Shown here in pieces: positions 46,119 through 53,689 of a stretch of DNA of 64,000 nt. Each line of letters opens with the position of its first letter. Position 1 is the stretch's first letter. A model generated the notes under the pieces. That model searched no databases. It was not told where the DNA came from and worked only from the letters and a program-made list of their open reading frames with translations. This DNA is from Streptomyces sp. NBC_01214 (GTDB lineage: Bacteria > Actinomycetota > Actinomycetes > Streptomycetales > Streptomycetaceae), in assembly GCF_026340975.1 (NCBI RefSeq), contig NZ_JAPEOS010000001.1, positions 2,440,501 through 2,504,500 on the forward strand, written 5' to 3'. Made by a program: the position numbers and the translations under genes.

Positions 46119-46162
46119 CAGGGCGCGCGGTGCGGGAGGGCTGCCCGGGGGCTGCCCCGTGA

Positions 46163-46561
46163 TCTGCGGCGGAGACGACGGGCGCCACGGACTCAGGACG
46201 TGCCGCGCTGCTGGGCGCCACCGTCGGCTCCGCCACCACCCTCGGGGCCGCGATCGTGAGCGGCCGTGCGCAGGCACGGACGCGTACGTGGGCTACCTCG
46301 GCGCGCTTCCATGACCGGGACATGGCCATGGACGCCGTACTCGACGCGCTGCGGCCGGACGCACCCGACCTGTCCGACGTCGACGAGAAGACGGGCCGCT
46401 TCGTCACCCTGGCCCGCGAGGTCCACCGCGCCGCCGAAACCGTCGTCCTCGAAGGGCCGGCCTCCCCCGTCGAGGACGCCGAACGGCAGCGGATCCTCTA
46501 CCAGGCGGTCAAGGACTTCCGCCTCGCGGCCCGCGGCGCAATCGCAGGACCGACTGGGTGA
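46163..46561 (+). pseudogene. Small protein gene with lost or displaced start
   Basis: From a GTG at 46256 there is a 101-aa frame with good GC3 (DMAMDAVLDALRPDAPDLSDV, FVTLAREVHRAAETVVLEG). The same frame continues upstream to 46163 as coding-like sequence, including a hydrophobic run (AALLGATVGSATTLGAAIVSG), but meets a stop at 46160 with no ATG/GTG/TTG in between. A GTG at 46159 in another frame suggests a frameshift. Either a short protein starts at 46256 or the gene is broken. Function unknown. Confidence 0.5.
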
Positions 46562-46682
46562 CCCGGTCCCTCGACCGGTTCCCGGCCCGGGTGTCCGGGA
46601 AGGGTGGCGACAATGCGCCGTTCCTGCGGCCGGAGTTGGCCATTCCAGGGCAGGGCAAGGGGTCGGTTCCTCGTGGTGGGTA

Positions 46683-46704
46683 GTTCAGCCGCCGTTCACG
46701 TGCG
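46683..46704 (+). promoter_or_regulatory. PHO box upstream of phoX
   Basis: GTTCAGCCGCC followed directly by GTTCACGTGCG: two 11-base direct repeats matching the Streptomyces PhoP unit (G[G/T]TCA then a YYYRSG-like end). It stands 65 bases before the phoX-like start. Confidence 0.6.
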
Positions 46705-46768
46705 GGCGAGAGCGTGTGCGCCGACGACCGCACGACAGGCGCACCACCTCCCCACCCCTGGAGCTCCG

Positions 46769-48208
46769 ATGCCGCTCAGCCGTAGAGACTTCACCGCTCG
46801 TACCGTCATCGCCGGAGCGGGAGTCGCGCTCACCGGGACGGTCGGTGCCCTCGCCACCGCCCCGGGGGCGCTCGCCGCCGAGGACAGCACCGAACGCGAC
46901 GAGCGCGGGCGGCCCTGCGAGCCCGGCTACGGCCCGCTCGTCCCCGACCCGGCCGGACTGCTGGCCCTGCCCGCCGGGTTCACGTACCGCGTCATCACGC
47001 ACAGCGGGGTCACCAAACTGGACTCCGGCGAGACCACCCCGTCCAACCACGACGGGACCGCCGCCTTCGAGGGTCACCGCGGGGTCACCCTCCTCGTCAA
47101 CAACCACGAGCTCAAGGGCAAGCGGGAGAACTGGGCCCACCCCGTCCCGCTCACCGAGGGCCTCGTCTACGACCCGGCCGCGGCCGGCGGGTGCACGGTC
47201 GTCGAGGTCCGGCGCGGCGGCGAGGTCGCCGAATGGGTGGGCATCGCCGGTACGTCGACCAACTGCGCGGGCGGCGCCACCCCCTGGGGCACCTGGCTGA
47301 CCTGCGAGGAGAACTCGGACCTGGCCGGCAAGAACGGCATGACGAAGGACCACGGCTACGTCTTCGAGGTCGACCCGCACGACCGGCGCGCCAACCGAGA
47401 CCCGCGGCCGGTCAAGGCCTTCGGGCGCTACGACCACGAGGCCGTGGTCATCGACCCGCGCCAGGGCCACGCCTACCTGACCGAGGACGCCTCCGGCCCC
47501 AACGGGCTGCTGTACCGCTGGACCCCGCCCCGCGGCTTCCACCACGGGCGCGGCAAGCTCCGTACGCTCGCGGCCGACGCCGGCGTGCTCCAGGCCGCCA
47601 AGTGCATCGACAGCTCCGGCCGGTTCGTCGACGACTTCTCGCGTGCAACGAAGATCGGCACCGTGTACGGGGTCGACTGGGTGGACGTCCCCGACCGCGA
47701 TGCCCGGACCGTACCGGTGCGCAAGCAGTTCGCGGACGGTGTGGTGACGCGCGGACGCAAGCTGGAGGGCATGTGGTGGGCGGACGGCGGCGCGTACTTC
47801 GTCTCGTCCTACGCCCGTGAGGAGAGCCCGGGCGCGGCCCACGACGGCCAGGTCTGGTTCTACGACCCCAAGCGGCGCACGGTCCGGCTCACCGTCCTCA
47901 TCGGGATCAACGCCGACCCGTCGGTCGACGGCGGCTACGACGGCCCGGACAACATCACCGTGTCCCCGTACGGCGGCCTGATCATCGCGGAGGACGGCTC
48001 GGGGCTCCAGCACCTGTTCGGCGCGACGGCGTCGGGACGCACCTACCCGCTGGCGCGCAACGAGCTGAACAACGGGTCGGCCGAGGCGCCGGAGTACTCC
48101 GAATTCACCGGCGTCTGCTTCTCCCCGGACGGGCGCACGCTGTACGCCAACATCCAGGACCCGGGCATCATGCTCGCCATCACCGGGCCGTGGCGGCGCG
48201 CGCACTGA
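46769..48208 (+). CDS. PhoX-type secreted phosphatase (DUF839), Tat substrate
   Basis: 479 aa from the ATG at 46769 (GGAG six bases upstream). The N-terminus (MPLSRRDFTARTVIAGAG, then ALATAPGALAA) is a twin-arginine signal, so the folded enzyme is exported. PhoX-family marks: GFTYRVITHSG, TPSNHDGTAAF, LLVNNHELKG, TPWGTWLTCEEN, GRYDHEAVVIDP, YLTEDASGPNGLLYRW, WADGGAYFVSSYAR and PDNITVSPYGGLIIAEDG. These carry the acidic and histidine residues used for calcium and iron in PhoX. The PHO box upstream supports induction by phosphate starvation. Confidence 0.88.
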   Translation: MPLSRRDFTARTVIAGAGVALTGTVGALATAPGALAAEDSTERDERGRPCEPGYGPLVPDPAGLLALPAGFTYRVITHSGVTKLDSGETTPSNHDGTAAFEGHRGVTLLVNNHELKGKRENWAHPVPLTEGLVYDPAAAGGCTVVEVRRGGEVAEWVGIAGTSTNCAGGATPWGTWLTCEENSDLAGKNGMTKDHGYVFEVDPHDRRANRDPRPVKAFGRYDHEAVVIDPRQGHAYLTEDASGPNGLLYRWTPPRGFHHGRGKLRTLAADAGVLQAAKCIDSSGRFVDDFSRATKIGTVYGVDWVDVPDRDARTVPVRKQFADGVVTRGRKLEGMWWADGGAYFVSSYAREESPGAAHDGQVWFYDPKRRTVRLTVLIGINADPSVDGGYDGPDNITVSPYGGLIIAEDGSGLQHLFGATASGRTYPLARNELNNGSAEAPEYSEFTGVCFSPDGRTLYANIQDPGIMLAITGPWRRAH

Positions 48209-48272
48209 CGTTGGCGTTGGCATTGACGTTGACGTCGGCGGCGCGACGGCGCACGTGACGCCTAGAGGACGC

Positions 48273-48449
48273 CTACGGGGCCGGGGAAACCTCCGCGCGC
48301 GAGGCCTCGGCCCACTCGGTGAGCAGGAACTCGTACGCCTCCGAGGGCCACTCCCCGTCCACCTGGGTCTCGACGAGGCGCCGGATCGCCTCGTTCGCCT
48401 CTGCGGCGGACGGGCGGGCGGGCCCCGCGGGGTTGAGTGTCTCGTGCAT
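48273..48449 (-). CDS. Small hypothetical protein
   Basis: 58 aa from the ATG at 48449. Helical and acidic: SAAEANEAIRRLVETQV, then WPSEAYEFLLTEWAEAS. Reading upstream adds 18 residues without start support. TAGCCT lies seven bases before the ATG and there is no ribosome site, suggesting a leaderless transcript. No family recognised; the pattern resembles small actinomycete-specific proteins. Confidence 0.6.
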   Translation of the reverse strand: MHETLNPAGPARPSAAEANEAIRRLVETQVDGEWPSEAYEFLLTEWAEASRAEVSPAP

Positions 48450-48456
48450 GGTTTCA

Positions 48457-48462
48457 AGGCTA
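48457..48462 (-). promoter_or_regulatory. Candidate -10 of the small leaderless gene
   Basis: TAGCCT on the minus strand, seven bases before the ATG; no clear -35. Confidence 0.3.
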
Positions 48463-48551
48463 CGGGCGGGCACTGACAGCCACCCGCGGATTACGCGTGG
48501 CATCCATCACCCGCAACGCGTACCGGTGGCCGCATGTGCCCGCCCACCTGC

Positions 48552-49820
48552 TCAGAGTGCTTGCGCGGCGGGCTTGACCATGCCGCGCACTGTGCGCGAC
48601 TTCACAAAGTCGCCCATGGCCGTCATCTCCCACTCGCCGGAGAACTGCTTGATCAGCTTGGCCATCATCACGCCGGTCTGGGGTTCGGCGCTCGTCAGGT
48701 CGAAGCGCACCAGCTCCTCGCCGCTCGCCGCGTCGATGAGACGGCAGTAGGCCTTGGCCACCTCGGTGAACTTCTGGCCGGAGAAGGAATTGACCGTGAA
48801 CACCAGGCCGGTGGCGTCGGCGGGGATCCGGCCGAGGTCCACGACGATCACCTCGTCGTCGCCCGCGCCCTCACCGGTGAGGTTGTCACCGGAGTGCTTG
48901 ATGGCACCGCCGAGGATGGACAGCTTGCCGAAGTAGCAGCTGTCGATGTGGTTGCGCTGGGGGCCGTACGCGATGACGGAGGCGTCGAGGTCGATGTCCT
49001 TGCCGCGGAAGGCGGGCTCCCAGCCCAGCCCCATCTTGACCTGGGAGAGCAGCGGGCGGCCGCCCTTGACGAGGGAGACGGTCTGGTTCTTCTGGAGGGT
49101 GACCCGGCCCTTGTCGAGGTTGATCTTCCCGGAGCCGGGCGCGGGGGCCGCGGGTGCGGGGGGCGCCGCGGGGGCGATCGGGGCGGAGGGAGCCGCGGGC
49201 GTGGTGGCGCCGCCGAGCCAGGGGGAGGCCGGGTAGGAGACCGGCGGGGACTGGGGAGCGGGGGGTGCGGGAGGCGCCGGGGGTGCGGGCGGGGTCACGG
49301 CCTGGGGCGCCGCGGGCTCCTCGTCCACGGAGACCCCGAAGTCGGTGGCGATGCCCGCGAGGCCGTTGGCGTACCCCTGGCCGACCGCGCGCACCTTCCA
49401 CACGCCGCCGCGCTGGTAGACCTCGACGACGACGAGCGCGGTCTCGCTGCCCAGCCGCGGCGGGGTGAAGGAGGCGATCACCGCGCCGCCGTCGGCGTTG
49501 CGCACGGTGCCGGTGGGCTCGATGCCCTGGAAGGACTGCCCGGCGGCGTCGGGGCTGGCGGTGACCACGATCCGCTCGATGCCCGGGGGCAGCGCGGCCG
49601 TGTCCACGGTGATCGAGTCCGGTGCCGCACCCCCGCCGGAGCGGTAGCTGACACCGGGACCGGAGGGCTGGTTGAAGAAGATGAAGTCGGCGTCGGAGCG
49701 CACCTTGCCGTCCGCCGTCAGGAGCAGGGCCGATACGTCGAGCCGTACCGGCGCAGCCACGTCGACCGTCACGCGGACGGCGTTGAGCGGCAGGTTGGAT
49801 CCAGGGGTCATAGCGGTCAT
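48552..49820 (-). CDS. Double TerD-domain protein (tellurite/stress family)
   Basis: 422 aa. Residues 1-170 form a TerD domain (MTPGSNLPL, SALLLTADGKVRSDADFIFFNQPSG, the acidic loop for calcium). A Pro/Ala-rich linker (about 172-245) joins it to a second TerD-like half (VSLVKGGRPLLSQVKMGLGWEPAFRGKDIDLDASVIAYG, GDDEVIVVDLGRIPADATGLVFTVNSFSGQKF). This is the TerA-like double architecture. TerD proteins bind calcium and are linked to tellurite resistance, stress and spore differentiation in Streptomyces. An ATG three codons in (49811) could also start it. No ribosome site is evident. Confidence 0.88.
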   Translation of the reverse strand: MTAMTPGSNLPLNAVRVTVDVAAPVRLDVSALLLTADGKVRSDADFIFFNQPSGPGVSYRSGGGAAPDSITVDTAALPPGIERIVVTASPDAAGQSFQGIEPTGTVRNADGGAVIASFTPPRLGSETALVVVEVYQRGGVWKVRAVGQGYANGLAGIATDFGVSVDEEPAAPQAVTPPAPPAPPAPPAPQSPPVSYPASPWLGGATTPAAPSAPIAPAAPPAPAAPAPGSGKINLDKGRVTLQKNQTVSLVKGGRPLLSQVKMGLGWEPAFRGKDIDLDASVIAYGPQRNHIDSCYFGKLSILGGAIKHSGDNLTGEGAGDDEVIVVDLGRIPADATGLVFTVNSFSGQKFTEVAKAYCRLIDAASGEELVRFDLTSAEPQTGVMMAKLIKQFSGEWEMTAMGDFVKSRTVRGMVKPAAQAL

Positions 49821-49855
49821 GCCCGGAGAACGACCGGAGGTGCTTTGCCGTTCCC

Positions 49856-49999
49856 TTACCCTCGCGGGATATTTCGGGATGTTTCAGTGCTGATTGCGGG
49901 GGTGGCTGCGCGCAGGGCGGCCGCGGTGCGGCCCCGGTGGGTGGTGACGACGGAGCCGTCCCGGTGGCGTTCGTACGTGAACCCGTGCGGCTTCGGCAT
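49856..49999 (-). CDS. Short protein, likely truncated member of a small Streptomyces family
   Basis: 47 aa: MPKPHGFTYERHRDGSVVTTH and onward to RAATPAISTETSRNIPRG. The first 30 residues resemble, from memory, a small Streptomyces family of about 70 aa that continues with a GDPQ...TGNYxxGNE region. That second half is missing, replaced by unrelated codons ending in TAA. Another ATG four codons upstream (50011) is possible. It may be a decaying gene. Confidence 0.45.
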   Translation of the reverse strand: MPKPHGFTYERHRDGSVVTTHRGRTAAALRAATPAISTETSRNIPRG

Positions 50000-50052
50000 G
50001 CTGCGCAGCATGCCGCGACGGACGGACTCGGGACGGGCCCTGCGATTGACAC

Positions 50053-50100
50053 GGCGGTCCGGCGGTCGGGCGGTCGGGCGGTCCGGCGGTCCGGCGGTCC
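50053..50100 (+). repeat. Six tandem 8-bp repeats
   Basis: GGCGGTC(C/G) repeated six times without gaps, directly beside the hairpin at 50101-50143. Confidence 0.75.
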
Positions 50101-50143
50101 GGTGTCCCGGCGGCGGGCGGCACGCCCCTGCCGCCGGGACACC
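50101..50143 (-). terminator. Terminator of the aldehyde dehydrogenase gene
   Basis: 13-bp perfect arms (50101-50113, 50131-50143), starting 18 bases past the dehydrogenase stop on the minus strand. Confidence 0.7.
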
Positions 50144-50161
50144 GGCGCGGCCGGTTCCCGC

Positions 50162-51685
50162 TCAGCCCCCGGTGACCTGGCGCGGCAGCCCCAGCGGGTT
50201 GGCCTCGCGCAGCTCCGCCGGAAGGAGCGCGTCCGGCACGGACTGGTAGGCCACCGGCCGCAGCCAGCGCTCGATCGCGGTCCCGCCCACCGAGGTGGAG
50301 TGCGAGGTGGCCGCCGGGTAGGGGCCGCCGTGGTGCTGGGCCGGGGCCACCGCGACCCCGGTCGGCCAGCCGTTGACCACGATCCGCCCCGCCAGCCCGG
50401 TGACCTGCCCGATCAGCTCGGCGGCCGGGCCGGGCGCGCCCTCGGTCTCGGCGGCCGACAGCTGGAGGGTGGCGCTCAGGTTCCCGCCGAGGAGCCCGAG
50501 CACCGCGCCCGCCTCGTCCTGGTCGGCGTACCGCACGACGACGGTGACCGGACCGAAGCACTCCTCCAGGAGGACGTCGTACGCGCCGCGCTCCAGCAGG
50601 TGTCCGGCCCGTACGGTCAGGTAGCCCGCCCCGACGGTGTGCTCGCCGCCGGACCCCGGGGTCACGGGTGCGTCGACGCCGGGCAGCGCGGCCCGCTCGC
50701 GCACCCCGGAGACGAAGTTCTCCCGCATCCGGTGGTCGAGCAGCACGCCGGGCTCGGTCTCCCCGAGCGCCTTGGTGAGTTCGCCGGTGACCCGGTCGCC
50801 GTCCGCGCCCTCGGGGACCAGCACCAGGCCGGGCTTCACGCAGAACTGGCCGACGCCGAGGGTGACCGATCCCGCGAGCCCGGCGCCGATCTCCTCGGCA
50901 CGTTCGGCGGCCGCGGCCGGGGTGACCACGACCGGGTTGAGGGAGCCCAGTTCGCCGTGGAAGGGAATGGGCACGGGCCGGGCGGCCGCCGCGTCGAACA
51001 GGGCCCGCCCGCCCCGGATGGAACCGGTGAATCCGGCGGCCGCCACCAGCGGGTGGCGGATCAGTTCCAGACCGGCGTCGAACCCGTGGACCACGCTCAC
51101 CACGTCGGCCGGGAGCCCGGTCAGGGCCGCGGCCCGGCGCAGCAGCGAGGCGCACAGCTCGGAGGTGGCGGGGTGGTCGGGGTGCGCCTTGACGACCACC
51201 GGGCAGCCGGCGGCGAGCGCGCTCGCGGTGTCCCCGCCGGGGACGGAGAAGGCGAGCGGGAAGTTGGAGGCGGCGTAGACCGCGACCACGCCCAGCGGGA
51301 CCTTGTAGCGGCGCAGTTCGGGGCGCGGCGGGCTGAGGGAGGGGTCGGCGCGGTCGATCCGGATGTCGAGGTAGGCCCCGGCGTCCACGGCGTCGGCGAA
51401 GGCGCGCAGCTGGCCGGTGGTGCGGGCCAGTTCGCCGGTGAGCCGGCCCGGGCCGAGGGCGGTCTCGGCGTCGGCGGCCTCGATCACGTGGGCGGCGGCT
51501 TCGTCCAGCAGTGCGGCGGCGGCGCGCAGGAAGGCGGCGCGCACGGTGGCGTCGGCGAGCGGGCCGCGGGCGGCGTGGGCGGCCCGTACGGCTTCGTCCA
51601 CCTCGCCCGGTGTGGCCTCCACCGCAACCTGTTCGCGCTGCTTCCCGGTGCGGGGGTCCACACTCCAGACTGGTGTCGTTGTCAT
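50162..51685 (-). CDS. Aldehyde dehydrogenase, ketoglutarate-semialdehyde type
   Basis: 507 aa. NAD(P)-dependent dehydrogenase with N141 (YAASNFPLAFS), K166 (VVVKAHPDHP), general base E245 (FHGELGSLNPV) and catalytic C282 (GVGQFCVKPG). The GQFC motif and the FPLAFSVPGGDTASALAAGCPV region fit the 2,5-dioxovalerate (alpha-ketoglutaric semialdehyde) dehydrogenases, the last step of non-phosphorylative pentose/hexarate or hydroxyproline breakdown. The exact aldehyde is inferred. AGGAGG lies nine bases upstream. Divergent from an IclR regulator, its probable controller. Confidence 0.88.
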   Translation of the reverse strand: MTTTPVWSVDPRTGKQREQVAVEATPGEVDEAVRAAHAARGPLADATVRAAFLRAAAALLDEAAAHVIEAADAETALGPGRLTGELARTTGQLRAFADAVDAGAYLDIRIDRADPSLSPPRPELRRYKVPLGVVAVYAASNFPLAFSVPGGDTASALAAGCPVVVKAHPDHPATSELCASLLRRAAALTGLPADVVSVVHGFDAGLELIRHPLVAAAGFTGSIRGGRALFDAAAARPVPIPFHGELGSLNPVVVTPAAAAERAEEIGAGLAGSVTLGVGQFCVKPGLVLVPEGADGDRVTGELTKALGETEPGVLLDHRMRENFVSGVRERAALPGVDAPVTPGSGGEHTVGAGYLTVRAGHLLERGAYDVLLEECFGPVTVVVRYADQDEAGAVLGLLGGNLSATLQLSAAETEGAPGPAAELIGQVTGLAGRIVVNGWPTGVAVAPAQHHGGPYPAATSHSTSVGGTAIERWLRPVAYQSVPDALLPAELREANPLGLPRQVTGG

Positions 51686-51705
51686 GGCCCACTGCCTCCT
51701 GGATC

Positions 51706-51721
51706 GTTCAGTATTCTGAAC
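51706..51721. promoter_or_regulatory. Palindromic operator between dehydrogenase and IclR genes
   Basis: GTTCAG-TATT-CTGAAC, a perfect 6-bp inverted repeat, 20 bases upstream of the dehydrogenase start and about 90 before iclR. It lies where a repressor would cover the promoters. Confidence 0.6.
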
Positions 51722-51812
51722 GCAGTTCCGGTGGATGAATGATCACATCTGCTGTGGACTCTATTTCCGCGTCCTCGGCGTGACAAGAGGCGACCAGAGG
51801 GGAAGCAGGCGT

Positions 51813-52595
51813 ATGACGACGACCGAGTCGGGGATCCCCGCCCAGGCGGCGCCGGTCAAATCTGCGGTGCGGACCGTCCTGCTGCTGGAGCACTTCGCGG
51901 CGCGGCCGGGGCTGCACAGCCTGGCCGACATCCAGAACGACCTCTCCCTGCCGAAGTCCAGCCTCTACATGCTGCTCCGGACGCTGGTGAACCTGGGGTG
52001 GGTGGAGACGGACGCGACGGGCACCCGGTACGGCATCGGCGTACGGGCCCTGCTGGTCGGCAGCTCGTACATCGACGGCGACGAGGTGGTCGCCGCGGCC
52101 CGGCCCACCCTGGACCGGCTCTCCGACGAGACGACCGAGACCATCCACCTGGCCCGGCTGGACGGGACGAGCGTGGTCTACCTCGCCACCCGGCAGTCCC
52201 AGCACTACCTGCGGCCCTTCACCCGGGTCGGGCGGCGGCTGCCCGTGCACTCGACGGCACTCGGCAAGGCGCTGCTCGCCACGCATGCGGACGCCGAGGT
52301 ACGGGCGCTGCTGCCGCGGCGGCTGGAGGCGGTCACCGAGCACACCATCACCGACCGGGAGCAGCTCATCGAGGAGCTGGCGCTGGTGCGGGAGCAGGGG
52401 TACGCGCTGGACCGGGAGGAGAACACGCTCGGGCTGCGCTGCTTCGGGGTGGCCGTGCCGTACCGGACGCCGGCGCGGGACGCGGTGAGCTGCTCGGTGC
52501 CGGTGGCCCGGCTGACGGGGGAGCACGAGCAGGTCATCAAGGCGGCGCTGTTCGAGGCGCGGGACCGGTTGTCGGTGGTCACGCGCCGCATGTGA
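51813..52595 (+). CDS. IclR-family transcriptional regulator
   Basis: 260 aa from the ATG at 51813 (GGGGAAGCAGG upstream); a longer frame from 51735 adds non-conserved residues. The N-terminal winged helix (residues about 15-75, AVRTVLLLEHFAARPGLHSLADIQNDLSLPKSSLYMLLRTLVNLGWVE) and the C-terminal effector domain (RPTLDRLSDETTETIHLARLDGTSVVYLA, GRRLPVHSTALGKALLA, GYALDREENTLGLRCFGVAVPY) are typical. It probably represses the divergent dehydrogenase until a sugar-acid inducer appears. Confidence 0.92.
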   Translation: MTTTESGIPAQAAPVKSAVRTVLLLEHFAARPGLHSLADIQNDLSLPKSSLYMLLRTLVNLGWVETDATGTRYGIGVRALLVGSSYIDGDEVVAAARPTLDRLSDETTETIHLARLDGTSVVYLATRQSQHYLRPFTRVGRRLPVHSTALGKALLATHADAEVRALLPRRLEAVTEHTITDREQLIEELALVREQGYALDREENTLGLRCFGVAVPYRTPARDAVSCSVPVARLTGEHEQVIKAALFEARDRLSVVTRRM

Positions 52596-52622
52596 TGCGC
52601 CGCGGGCGGGGCGGGTGTTGTT

Positions 52623-52642
52623 CCTCCCCCGCGTGGGGGAGG
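52623..52642 (+). terminator. Terminator of the IclR gene
   Basis: CCTCCCCC-GCGT-GGGGGAGG, 8-bp perfect stem; a second small hairpin (CCCCTTCAAGGGG, 52648-52660) follows. Confidence 0.65.
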
Positions 52643-52696
52643 TGGTTCCCCTTCAAGGGGGAGGTGGTGGGGCGGCGCGACGGCGACCGTTGAATC

Positions 52697-53689
52697 ATGA
52701 ACACGCGAGAGATGCGCCTGAGTGACCTGACGGTGGTGAAGCGGCCGTCACCCTTGCGCCCGGGGACCGGGCGGCGGATGCTGCGGGCGGTGGCCCTGAC
52801 CGCCACCGTGCCGTATCTGGGGCTCAAGACGGTCTGGTTGTGCGGGAGTCACCTCGGCATACCCGAGGGCAGTGTGCTGCGGGATCCGGGCCCGTTCTTC
52901 ATGGCGGCCAATTCCGTCACGCTGGCCATGGACGCCTGCGTGATCCTTCTCGTGCTGGTGTTCACCAGGCCTTGGGGCATACGGGTGCCGGGCCTGCTGC
53001 TGACCGTTCCGGTGTTCGTGGCCACCGGGCTGTTGACCCCGATCCTCTTCGGCTTCCCGGGGCAACTGCTCGTACGGGCCCTCGGCTTCGGGACGGATCC
53101 GGTGGTGCAGGCGGCACGGGTGCCCTTCCTGGACCCGTGGGTGTTCCACGTCGTCTACACCGGGTTCACGGTCCAAGGAATCGCCCTGGCCGCTCTGTTC
53201 GTGCCCTATGCGCGGGAGCGCTGGGGGTGGGCGTGGCGGGGCGTGACGGGGGAGCGGCTGCCGTCCTCCGCGGGCGTGGTGGCGGCAGCCGCGGCGGCCT
53301 TCGGCGTGGTGGTGGCAGGAGTGTTGGTGTATTGGGCCTCGGGGGGTACCGCCGGTCTGGACGCCGAGCGGGCGGGCGCACACTCCGCGGACACCGCCGT
53401 GGTGTCCGTGGTCCACGCGGTGTGCGCGCTCGCCGCCGGAGCGGGGGCCGTACTGCTGGCCCGTGGTGGGACGCTGAGGGCATGGTGGCCGCTGTGCCTC
53501 GCCTGGGTCGGCGGGGCGGCGACGCTGAGCTGGGGGGCATGGGTGATGATCGCCGCGCTGGGGCCGCAGCTGGACGGTGGCGAAGGGCCTCCCGCCGCAA
53601 CGCTGTTGATCTACGCTGGTCAGATGATCACCGGATTGCTCACCGGCACCGTCCTCATACGCTTCCTCAGCACCCGCCGCCCGGGGTGA
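52697..53689 (+). CDS. Polytopic membrane protein of unknown function
   Basis: 330 aa with about eight hydrophobic helices (for example SVTLAMDACVILLVLVF, IRVPGLLLTVPVFVATGLL, GVVAAAAAAFGVVVAGVLVYW). N-terminus basic and cytoplasmic. A short conserved-looking loop HLGIPEGSVLRDPGPFF follows helix 1. No enzyme motif is seen. The stop overlaps the sensor-kinase start (GTGA), so it is in the operon of the two-component system and may be its sensor partner or a stress channel. Confidence 0.8.
   Translation: MNTREMRLSDLTVVKRPSPLRPGTGRRMLRAVALTATVPYLGLKTVWLCGSHLGIPEGSVLRDPGPFFMAANSVTLAMDACVILLVLVFTRPWGIRVPGLLLTVPVFVATGLLTPILFGFPGQLLVRALGFGTDPVVQAARVPFLDPWVFHVVYTGFTVQGIALAALFVPYARERWGWAWRGVTGERLPSSAGVVAAAAAAFGVVVAGVLVYWASGGTAGLDAERAGAHSADTAVVSVVHAVCALAAGAGAVLLARGGTLRAWWPLCLAWVGGAATLSWGAWVMIAALGPQLDGGEGPPAATLLIYAGQMITGLLTGTVLIRFLSTRRPG

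Noticed and set aside
50053..50100. CRISPR-like array
   Set aside because: The 8-bp units are contiguous with no spacers and there are no cas genes.
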